From Allobacillus halotolerans (GTDB taxonomy: Bacteria; Bacillota; Bacilli; Bacillales; Alkalibacillaceae): a DNA stretch of 64,000 bases. The notes under the pieces were generated by a model. The model searched no databases, had not been told where the DNA came from, and saw only the letters and a program-made list of their open reading frames with translations. The position numbers and the translations under genes are program-made. Shown here piece after piece: positions 6,681 to 14,148 of the stretch. Numbering within the stretch: the stretch's first letter is position 1; each line of letters starts with the position of its first letter. Where the stretch lies: the NCBI RefSeq assembly GCF_028743495.1, contig NZ_CP117968.1, one strand, 5' to 3'.

Positions 6681-9671
6681 CTAATCGTTTTCTTTTCGTC
6701 TTCTCCATAACAGGAACAGCGCAGATGCCATGAGAATAGCCCCGACACCGTAAAATCCAATTGTTCCTATTCCACCTGTTTTCGGAATCTCCCAATCTTG
6801 TAACGTATTTTCAATGGTTTCATTGACGTGCAATTGATCACTTGAAATGGTGATGGTTCGCTCACTTTCAAGCATTCGATAACCCTCTGGTGCTTTCGTT
6901 TCCGTTAACGTATACTCAGCCCAATCCAAATCGTCAAAAACGATCAAGCCATTTTCATCTGATGTTCCAGTTTCAGAAAATCCATTCGGACCAGAAAGTT
7001 CAAATTCCGCTCCTGCTAGTGGCTCGCCAGATTCATCAACTTTCGTAATCGTTAAGCTACCGAGCTTTTTCGTATACACATAGATCACCGTTTGTTCATC
7101 GGCAATGAACTCGCCTGATGCCGGTGCACTCGAACCATCCATATGGCTGAATTCATACCCTTCAATCTGTGCTTCATTCGACGAATATGTTTCACCAATC
7201 AGGCCGGAAAGCACTTCATCGGCTGCTAACGCTTGCCCATTTTCATCGACATGGCGGACCGTTACGTCACCTGCAACCATTTCAGAAGTTTTCACGTACC
7301 CAAACCAAACCGACGGATAAGGTTCGCTTGGTGTCGGTGTAACAGCTGTCGGGTCATCACCTACTAACAGCGTGTAATCAGTAACCGCCTCCGGGACGAC
7401 ACTTTCTGCCTGACCGAACGGTAAATTCATTCCGTGAACATCATAGTAAAGCAACTCGGCCTGATGCTTTGCGACAATATTGCCATTGGAATCAATTGGA
7501 TCACCATTGATATTGACTCGATAACCGTAAACATCGATGATTCCTGTATCAATGGCCACTTCAGGCACTTGAAATAACTTCTGACTTTGCGAGCCGTTTG
7601 AATCTGTGTAATCCAACGGTGTCACATCATTTGTCGGATAATCGACATGACCGAGCGGATTTTTACTCCAGTCGATTTTCACGCGATACGTCAAAGTATA
7701 TGTTTCATTTTCTTTGATATTTCCGATATTCCAAGTGAATGTTTCGGTAGAAGCATCCCAGTTGACACTTCCGTGGGAAGCGGTGTAATGATTTCCTTGG
7801 TAGGCTCCCGTCTCAGCTAGATCAAACATATCGCCCATTGGGTCCGTAACCACTGCGTTTGTCGCTGCAAAAGCTAGTTGTGCCGCGATATCACTAAAAA
7901 TCGGCGATAAGTCATCCGTACCTCCTGAGAAATATCCTTTGTTTTGGCTGTTTTGCAGTACGTAATTTGCGTCTGAGTTGTTTCCGACAGATAGTCCAAT
8001 CGAATACATATCGATTCCGCTGTTCATAATATGCTTCGCTTCGGAAATCGTTGGGATGCCGTTTGAGCCTACTGTATAGCCGTTAACTCTATACATATCT
8101 CCACTGCACCACAACCAACAGTTACCAGGATAATTATAATTAGCTCCTGAACCTAACTGCACATTGTAATTAAAATCCGATAAAATAAAATTATACTTCT
8201 GATCAGGCCATGAATAGCCCGATGCTGTATTTGCTTTAAAACTGTACGTCGGTTCACCATCACTTAATAACACAATAGTTTTTTGACTAGCATTATTGTT
8301 TTTAAATAGCAGTTTCGCTTGATGTATGCCCGCTTGAATATTCGTGCCTCCATCTGCATAAATGGCATTGATTTCATTTTTCAATTGCTGCTTTCCTGAG
8401 TAGCCGGTGAAACCTTTAACCAGCGCACCATACGTGCTAAATTCTACTAATGCAATTTGGGTCGATGAACCTTCAATTAACAACTCATCGACAAACTCTT
8501 TTGCCGCTACTTTTGCTTGTGCTAGTCGATCACCAGCCATACTTCCAGAACGGTCAAACACGATAACAATATCCGAACTGTTTTGTAAGTTCTTACCTTC
8601 AACAGATAAATCAATTTCCCACTCTGCATAAGTACCGGTATCACTCGCATCCTTTGTCAACTTCAACGTACCTGGTTCTGGCCACTGACTGCCCATTGGC
8701 TGCCCTGGCAAAGCATTCGAAACACTCGTCGACCTAAACGGAGGGTGTTTCTTTCCTCTTGGCTCATTCTTTTTCTTCATCAGTTCATCGGCTGTTTCAT
8801 CCTTCTTCGACTTCTCTAACGTGTCTTCTTCAGTTGGTTCGCCCTCATCTTCTACATCCTCAGATTCAGACAGTTGCTCATTCGATTCATCTTGTTCTTC
8901 AGCATCTTCTTCTACGTCTTTTGCATCAGAAGAATCCTCCTCCTCTGTTTCTTCGGATTCACCTTCATCTTGGCTCTCCTCTTCTGAAGAACCCTCCTCT
9001 TTCTCTTCAAAATCATCATCTTCGTCAGTTTCTTCATAAACTTCAGATGATTCTTCCTCTCCTTCTGATTGAGATTCCTCCTCAGATGAACCTGCTTCTT
9101 GATCGGTATCAGCCTCATCTACTTCGTCAGTTGATTCCGCTTGTTCAGCATCCTCTTCGTCAGAATCCGAATCAAACGATACGTCATCCGCTTGCTCGTT
9201 CAACTCTTCTTCAGTTGATTGAGTCACAACAGGCAGTTCAATCGACTTCTCAGCAAAATCTTCAATCGTTTGTTCATCAAAAGTAGCGACCGCCTCTACC
9301 TGATAGGTGTCAACAAGGTCATCCGTTCTCACGGTTGTGATTTCAACTTCTTCTTGAATCGACTCAGCCGACTTCAACACGTAACCGCTTGTTGTTTGTT
9401 CAACATCGACCGATTTCGAGACGTCGATTGACCCACGACTCAACCCCGGCGAAAAGTGAACCTCGACTTCCACTTCGCTCTCCTCAGACTCACCCGTGAC
9501 ATCAACACCCAAGTTCCATTGAATGTCCTCATCCGAATGAGTAACATATTCGACCATCACTTCGTTTGAGGTCGATGGATCCGAAGTCGCCAATATACCT
9601 GCATTAAGCCCAAAAATATGAAAGATGAGCACCACGATTGTCAACATCGAAATTCCTTTAATAGAGCGCAT
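6681..9671 (-). CDS. Tip pilin / adhesin with VWA domain and SpaA domain
   Basis: A 996-residue secreted protein. In order it has: a signal peptide; an N-terminal beta-rich part; a very acidic Ser/Glu/Asp region (about 150-300); a von Willebrand factor A domain with MIDAS motif DRSGSMAG near residue 370; a DUF11/isopeptide-like region; a SpaA domain with YTLTETKAPEGY near 920; and a sorting signal IPKTGG near 962 followed by a membrane helix and RRRKEND. VWA-bearing ancillary pilins usually cap sortase pili and bind host or surface ligands. Start ATG 9671 has AAGGAGG seven bases upstream. The acidic region fits salt adaptation or acts as a stalk. First gene of the pilus operon. Confidence 0.88.
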   Translation of the reverse strand: MRSIKGISMLTIVVLIFHIFGLNAGILATSDPSTSNEVMVEYVTHSDEDIQWNLGVDVTGESEESEVEVEVHFSPGLSRGSIDVSKSVDVEQTTSGYVLKSAESIQEEVEITTVRTDDLVDTYQVEAVATFDEQTIEDFAEKSIELPVVTQSTEEELNEQADDVSFDSDSDEEDAEQAESTDEVDEADTDQEAGSSEEESQSEGEEESSEVYEETDEDDDFEEKEEGSSEEESQDEGESEETEEEDSSDAKDVEEDAEEQDESNEQLSESEDVEDEGEPTEEDTLEKSKKDETADELMKKKNEPRGKKHPPFRSTSVSNALPGQPMGSQWPEPGTLKLTKDASDTGTYAEWEIDLSVEGKNLQNSSDIVIVFDRSGSMAGDRLAQAKVAAKEFVDELLIEGSSTQIALVEFSTYGALVKGFTGYSGKQQLKNEINAIYADGGTNIQAGIHQAKLLFKNNNASQKTIVLLSDGEPTYSFKANTASGYSWPDQKYNFILSDFNYNVQLGSGANYNYPGNCWLWCSGDMYRVNGYTVGSNGIPTISEAKHIMNSGIDMYSIGLSVGNNSDANYVLQNSQNKGYFSGGTDDLSPIFSDIAAQLAFAATNAVVTDPMGDMFDLAETGAYQGNHYTASHGSVNWDASTETFTWNIGNIKENETYTLTYRVKIDWSKNPLGHVDYPTNDVTPLDYTDSNGSQSQKLFQVPEVAIDTGIIDVYGYRVNINGDPIDSNGNIVAKHQAELLYYDVHGMNLPFGQAESVVPEAVTDYTLLVGDDPTAVTPTPSEPYPSVWFGYVKTSEMVAGDVTVRHVDENGQALAADEVLSGLIGETYSSNEAQIEGYEFSHMDGSSAPASGEFIADEQTVIYVYTKKLGSLTITKVDESGEPLAGAEFELSGPNGFSETGTSDENGLIVFDDLDWAEYTLTETKAPEGYRMLESERTITISSDQLHVNETIENTLQDWEIPKTGGIGTIGFYGVGAILMASALFLLWRRRKEND

Positions 9672-9802
9672 ATCCTTTCCTCCTTTCTGAAAAGTTTCGT
9701 TGCTTTATGTTTTTGTTCGTCGGTGAAAAACAGTAGCGTCATACGAACAAATCGGATTATTCGAAGAGCAGGACCTCCTTTTTAGACAACCGTATTCAAA
9801 GC

Positions 9803-9843
9803 ACTATATTCATCCTAAGATGCGAAGGTTAAATCAAGGTTAA
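9803..9843 (-). promoter_or_regulatory. Predicted promoter with response-regulator direct-repeat box
   Basis: On the minus strand TTAACCTT-gat-TTAACCTT (9843-9825) is a perfect octamer direct repeat with 11-bp period, the geometry bound by OmpR/PhoP-type dimers. It ends 16 bp before a -10-like TATAGT (9808-9803), so it takes the place of the -35 region as in activated promoters. The 5' leader to the tip pilin would be about 125 nt. The rest of 9672-10037 is AT-rich and holds only this box and the kinase terminator. Confidence 0.6.
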
Positions 9844-9953
9844 GTTTTATTAAATTATTTTGAATAATTAGTATATTTTTGTCGAAAACAATAACTTACC
9901 TTCATAACCAAGCTTTCCACACGCTGATCAAGAAGCTAAAACGTGAAAAGGCA

Positions 9954-9987
9954 AAATAAAAAACCATTTACAAATTCGTAAATGGTT
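9954..9987 (-). terminator. Terminator after the histidine kinase gene
   Basis: Minus-strand AACCATTTAC-gaattt-GTAAATGGTT is a perfect ten-pair hairpin followed by TTTTTATTTT. It separates the kinase from the pilus operon as its own transcription unit. Confidence 0.85.
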
Positions 9988-10037
9988 CTTGTAATAATAT
10001 GAAATTTAATTCGATTCGTTCCAAAAATATTCTACAA

Positions 10038-10922
10038 TTATCTTCCTTCTAAATAGTCGTTGTTATCATCGTAATCAGCCTCATCCTTTAACGGCAATTC
10101 AATGATAAAGGAACTCCCCTGACCTTCGTGACTTTTAACAGTTATCGTACCACTATGTGCACGCACAATCTCATCGACAATTGCCAACCCAAGACCTACT
10201 CCATGAGCCGTCGTGTCACTAGAACCTTCCGTCCCTCGGTAATAACGCTTAAAGACATAAGCTAAATCTTCACTTGCAATCCCAACGCCATTATCCTTCA
10301 CAACGAGCTTGATAGAATCCGGTCCTTCCCAATAAACGTAAAATTCAATACAACCGTTCTCCTCATCCGTAAACTTAATCGCATTAAACAATAAATTCTG
10401 GAACACCTGATCCATCCGAAAAAAATCCATAAAAACATCGAGATCGTTTTGCGGCCGGCCGAATACATTCCAACGAAAAATTCGTCCAGATTGTTCGACC
10501 ATAAACGAACCTAACCGTTCAATACGCTTTAACCAATCAGATACGTTCATTCGTTCCAACCGTACCATCGCTTCTTGCTTTTCAATAACCGATAACTCCT
10601 GCAGCTCCCCAACCAGCCGGCTTAACATTCCCACTTTCTCGACTGCCAGTTTATGATACGGATGAGTTGTCGGATCAACCGCCCCATCCTCCACCAGCTG
10701 CAAATACCCTTGAATCAACGTCAGAGGCGTGCCGATCTCATGCGCCAACATCGCACGGTATGTACGTTGAGCCTCCAGTCTCGCCTGAAGCTCATCAACC
10801 ATTGAGGTTAATTGATCGTTTTCTTCGATTAGCCTTTTGTTTTTAATGTCTAATTCATATTGTTCACTGATCATCTCAGTCATAGAGTCAGTATGATTAT
10901 TGAACTTCGATTCGTCTTTCAT
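10038..10922 (-). CDS. Soluble sensor histidine kinase of the pilus locus
   Basis: About 294 residues with no transmembrane segment. An N-terminal coiled-coil region (to about 55) is followed by a HisKA domain with phospho-His H61 in LAHEIGTPLTLIQGY and an HATPase domain with N box (QNLLFNAIKFT), G1 (DNGVGI), F box (YVFKRYYRG) and G2 (GVGLGLAI). ATG 10922 is preferred because GAGAGG lies ten bases upstream; a GTG at 10940 overlaps that site. The lack of a sensor domain suggests it reads an intracellular or partner-protein signal. Probable partner: the response regulator that closes the pilus operon. Confidence 0.85.
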   Translation of the reverse strand: MKDESKFNNHTDSMTEMISEQYELDIKNKRLIEENDQLTSMVDELQARLEAQRTYRAMLAHEIGTPLTLIQGYLQLVEDGAVDPTTHPYHKLAVEKVGMLSRLVGELQELSVIEKQEAMVRLERMNVSDWLKRIERLGSFMVEQSGRIFRWNVFGRPQNDLDVFMDFFRMDQVFQNLLFNAIKFTDEENGCIEFYVYWEGPDSIKLVVKDNGVGIASEDLAYVFKRYYRGTEGSSDTTAHGVGLGLAIVDEIVRAHSGTITVKSHEGQGSSFIIELPLKDEADYDDNNDYLEGR

Positions 10923-11063
10923 GTCAACGCATCCTCTCACAATACATCGTTTGAAACCTACCCATTTTATGCATTGATTGATGATAATAGACCAATCTCG
11001 TTGTATTTATGAAGGAAATAATGTTATCACATCTCTGCGATTCAGGTACGGCTAGTGTCAATG

Positions 11064-11109
11064 TTCAGTGTTAATTCGCCATTCTTCAGGGTTTATTCAT
11101 AATTCTTAG
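11064..11109 (+). repeat. 21-bp repeat array 3, left part (cut by IS66)
   Basis: Units start at 11064 and 11085, and the first four bases of a third at 11106. The array is interrupted at 11110 by the IS66 element; its other part starts at 13567. The last eight bases (11102-11109, ATTCTTAG) are the left copy of the IS target duplication. Confidence 0.9.
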
Positions 11110-11192
11110 GTAAGCGTAAAGATAACCACACCTATAATTCCACATCTCACTCCTCCATACTATAACTATCTTGATATGAAGGAGGTTGTTTT

Positions 11193-11534
11193 GTGGAAGA
11201 ATCCCATTACGCAATTACAACATCGGACGATGTTGAAGTATACTCAAAAGAATGGTGGATTGAAAAAATTCAGGAATGGAAAGCAAGTGGATTGACGGTA
11301 AAGGAATGGTGCGAGCAAGAACAAGTATGCACATATCATCAATTCATTAATCAACGCCGAAATCTTTGCCCGGAAGAAGTTCAAACAAAGGAGCAATCGG
11401 TCTCAGGATGGTCAGCGATTGAGATAAATACGAGCGCTTCTATTGAAGTTGAATGTCGAGATGTACGAATGACCATTGAAAAAGGGTTTGATCAAGAACT
11501 CCTTCAGGAGCTTTTGGAGGTGATTCGAACATGA
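11193..11534 (+). CDS. tnpA: IS66 accessory protein TnpA
   Basis: A 113-residue protein of the IS66 Orf1 type, starting at GTG with GAAGGAGG upstream. The N-terminus WWIEKIQEWKASGLTVKEWC is the helix-turn-helix-like signature of this family. The stop overlaps the tnpB start by four bases (ATGA). Confidence 0.88.
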   Translation: MEESHYAITTSDDVEVYSKEWWIEKIQEWKASGLTVKEWCEQEQVCTYHQFINQRRNLCPEEVQTKEQSVSGWSAIEINTSASIEVECRDVRMTIEKGFDQELLQELLEVIRT

Positions 11535-11890
11535 AGATCAACCTTAATGGAAAACAACGAATTTTTATTGCCCATGGTGAAACAGATATGCGATTATCGA
11601 TTGACGGGTTAGCAGCACTGGTCCAAGAATACTTCCAACTCGATCCCTTTTCTTCTGATTTGTTCTTATTTTGTAATCGTGGTCGCGATAAAGTCAAAAT
11701 ACTTCATTGGGAACACAATGGCTTTTGGCTTTACTACCGTCGACTCGAAAATGGTCGTTTTCAATGGCCCGAAGGGCTTGAGGGTGAGACCATGGACATC
11801 GACATCAGACAACTTCGATGGTTATTAGAGGGGTTAACTGTAGAAGAGGGAAAAGTTCATCCAAAAATTGACGCAAAAAAAGTTGTATAA
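11531..11890 (+). CDS. tnpB: IS66 accessory protein TnpB
   Basis: A 119-residue IS66 Orf2 protein: RIFIAHGETDMRLSIDGLA, LFLFCNRGRDKVKILHWE and GFWLYYRRLENGRFQWP are conserved landmarks. Its exact role in transposition is not settled, but it is required in studied IS66 elements. Translationally coupled to tnpA. Confidence 0.92.
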   Translation: MKINLNGKQRIFIAHGETDMRLSIDGLAALVQEYFQLDPFSSDLFLFCNRGRDKVKILHWEHNGFWLYYRRLENGRFQWPEGLEGETMDIDIRQLRWLLEGLTVEEGKVHPKIDAKKVV

Positions 11891-11929
11891 TCCGCCCATT
11901 TTTGTAAGCTTTTATAGTAAAATAGAGGT

Positions 11930-13495
11930 ATGACTAATACAACGAAAACACCTAACCAAACTGAAGAATTATCACAGCGAGTCAAGGAGCTTGAGGAAGT
12001 AAACGCTCAACAAAAGGCGACTATAAAGTGGTATGAGGAACAATTTCGACTCATGCAGCAAAAACGTTTTGCCTCCTCGAGTGAAAAGACTCCTGATAAC
12101 CAAATAGAGCTTCCGCTCTTTAACGAGACGGAAGTCACTGAAGCACCGGAAGTTGAGGAACCAACGGAGGAAGAGATCACGTATACGCGAAAAAAACGTA
12201 AACGTACGAGCTCAGACTCTGTCAATCAGCTTCCGGTTGAAGTCGTGACTCATACATTACCTGAAAGCGAACAAATTTGTTCTTGCTGCTCGGGTCCGAT
12301 TCATGAAATGACAGTAGAGAAACGTAGAGAAATTGAAATAATTCCAGCCTCGGCTTACATAAAAGAGCACCGTCGGTCGGTTTATTCATGTCGCCAATGT
12401 GAAAAGAATGAGGTAGAAACACCCATTGCAAAGGCACAAATGCCAGAACCGGTCATCTTTAAAAGTATGGCTTCACCATCCGCTATAGCTCATATTATGA
12501 CTCAAAAATATGTAGAGGGATTGCCGCTTTATCGCCAAGAAAAACAACTTGAACGGTTAGATTTAACACTGTCACGTCAAACAATGGCGAACTGGATGAT
12601 TAAAGCAGCCACGAATTGGCTAGAACCTGTCTATGAAAGCCTGAAGGCTTTCTTGCTTACTAGACCGACCATGCATGTAGATGAAACAACCATTCAAGTG
12701 TTAAAAGAAAAGGATCGATCAGCTACAAGTAAGTCATATATGTGGCTGTATCGATCAGGTCGAGAAGACCCTTCATGTGTGCTGTTTGATTATCAAACAA
12801 CCCGTGCGACTAAACACCCGAAGCGCTTCCTGGATGGATATAAAGGCATCCTTCATGTTGATGGCTATAAGGGTTATGATGGGCTTCCTAATGTTCAGTT
12901 GTCTGGTTGTTGGGCCCATGCTAGACGAAAGTTTGATGAAGCGACCAAAGCTGGAAACTTTGGTAAATCAAATGGCCCTACGTTATCTGAACAAGGCCTC
13001 GCATATATTAATCAATTATATAAAATCGAACGTTCATTGAAGGGTAAACCCCTTGATGACATTCATGAAAATCGGCAAGAGAAAAGTGTTCCAGTTGTCG
13101 ATGCTTTTTTCGCATGGACAAAAAAACATGTGAACACTGTCGCACCGAAAAGCTTACTAGGGCAGGCTATGAAATACGTCATCAACCAAGAACAAAAATT
13201 GCGTCGACCATTTGGAAATGCCCAGTTAGACATCGATAATAACCGAGCTGAACGTAGCATTAAACCATTTGTAATTGGTCGGAAAAATTGGTTGTTCGCC
13301 CAAACTTTTAAAGGCGCTCGTGCGAGCGCGGTTATATACAGTGTGATCGAAACAGCTAAAGAAAATAATCTAAAGCCATTTGAATATCTCACATACCTTT
13401 TTGAGATATTACCAAATATAAATGAACTAACGAGTGAATCACTCGAACCTCTTCTTCCTTGGTCAGATCAACTACCTGATAAAGTGAAGAATTAA
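11930..13495 (+). CDS. tnpC: IS66 transposase TnpC
   Basis: A 521-residue transposase. It has an N-terminal leucine-zipper-like coiled coil (about 10-45), a zinc-finger region (CSCCSGPI ... CRQCEKNE, about 118-165) and a DDE catalytic core with MHVDETTIQV (first D), ILHVDGYKGYDG (second D) and NNRAERSIKPFVIGRKNW (E). Full length and uninterrupted. Confidence 0.95.
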   Translation: MTNTTKTPNQTEELSQRVKELEEVNAQQKATIKWYEEQFRLMQQKRFASSSEKTPDNQIELPLFNETEVTEAPEVEEPTEEEITYTRKKRKRTSSDSVNQLPVEVVTHTLPESEQICSCCSGPIHEMTVEKRREIEIIPASAYIKEHRRSVYSCRQCEKNEVETPIAKAQMPEPVIFKSMASPSAIAHIMTQKYVEGLPLYRQEKQLERLDLTLSRQTMANWMIKAATNWLEPVYESLKAFLLTRPTMHVDETTIQVLKEKDRSATSKSYMWLYRSGREDPSCVLFDYQTTRATKHPKRFLDGYKGILHVDGYKGYDGLPNVQLSGCWAHARRKFDEATKAGNFGKSNGPTLSEQGLAYINQLYKIERSLKGKPLDDIHENRQEKSVPVVDAFFAWTKKHVNTVAPKSLLGQAMKYVINQEQKLRRPFGNAQLDIDNNRAERSIKPFVIGRKNWLFAQTFKGARASAVIYSVIETAKENNLKPFEYLTYLFEILPNINELTSESLEPLLPWSDQLPDKVKN

Positions 13496-13517
13496 ATCAA
13501 ATATTAGTTTAACTCAC

Positions 13518-13545
13518 AAACCGCACTCAAACTAGAGTGCGGTTT
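13518..13545 (+). terminator. Terminator-like hairpin at the IS66 right end
   Basis: AACCGCACTC-aaacta-GAGTGCGGTT is a perfect ten-pair stem followed by TATTTG. It lies after tnpC and partly overlaps the right inverted repeat of the element. Confidence 0.7.
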
Positions 13546-13566
13546 ATTTGACGCTTACATTCTTAG

Positions 13567-13751
13567 CGTTAATTTGATATTCCTTCAGGGTTAACTCTTG
13601 GTTCTTCAGCGTTAATTTGCATTCCTTCAGGGTTAATTCTCGGATCTTCAGTGTTGATTTGTATTCCTTCAGGGTTAATTCTCGGATCTTCAGTGTTGAT
13701 TTGTATTCCTTCAGGGTTAATTCTCGGATCTTCAGTGTTAATTCACATTAA
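13567..13751 (+). repeat. 21-bp repeat array 3, right part
   Basis: Continues the array cut by IS66: the rest of the split unit (13567-13583), then units at 13584, 13605, 13626, 13647, 13668, 13689, 13710 and 13731. Units at 13626-13730 alternate as a 42-bp pair (GGG core with CTCGGAT tail, GTG core with TGTATTC tail), a sign of recent tandem duplication. The last unit ends in CACATTAACC, matching the degenerate terminal units of other arrays. Confidence 0.9.
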
Positions 13752-14076
13752 CCACACAAGACGCTGAGAAGATGCTGTTTCCCACAATTCAACAACTCAG
13801 TACTATATGATAGTAGAATTAACATCAAGCTAGAAAAGCCTTTACATGAAAAATAAAAAAGCCAATATCAAGTACTGTTATGAGTTACTGGATATTGGCT
13901 ACGAGGTTAGTAGGGATTTTATTAAATTTGAGTTATTATTTAGCATATTTCTCCTAAAGTTAAATTATGGTTAATTATATATAAAGAATTGGTAATAATC
14001 AACTATTATATAGGTATTATAGACAACTATTTTAATATTCTATCTTGGATTTTTTTCACTCATTTTATTTAAAAGC
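13752..14076. other. Gene-free intergenic stretch with a repeat fragment and a hairpin
   Basis: No credible gene. 13782-13806 matches one end of the structured repeat at 4817-5071 (CACAATTCAACAACTCAGT). At 13855-13899 the minus strand reads GCCAATATC...GATATTGGC followed by TTTTTTA, a terminator-like hairpin with no gene directly before it. The remainder is AT-rich sequence in which nothing was recognised. Confidence 0.6.
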
Positions 14077-14107
14077 AAAAAAAGAGACAAGGGTTTAACC
14101 TTATCTC
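14077..14107 (-). terminator. Terminator of the oligopeptide transporter operon
   Basis: Minus-strand GAGATAAGG-ttaaa-CCCTTGTCTC with one G-T pair, followed by TTTTTTT, placed 42 bp after the binding-protein gene. Confidence 0.8.
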
Positions 14108-14148
14108 AATAATGAAGTCCTACATTCTCTTTTTCTTTTGCATCTATG

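Larger units (their letters stand above)
11110..13558 (+). mobile_element. IS66-family insertion sequence, complete
   Basis: 2,449 bp bounded by imperfect terminal inverted repeats (left GTAAGCGTAAAGATAACCAC, right GTAAGCGTCAAATAAACCGC on the opposite strand). Flanked by a perfect 8-bp target duplication ATTCTTAG (11102-11109 and 13559-13566), the usual duplication length for IS66. It carries the three standard genes tnpA, tnpB and tnpC, all open, so it looks functional. The insertion is inside a 21-bp repeat array. Confidence 0.95.

Noticed and set aside
8759..9286. Plus-strand frames opposite the tip pilin acidic region
   Set aside because: They are shadows of the Glu/Asp/Ser-rich coding sequence; no ribosome site, low-complexity Ser/Leu/His product.
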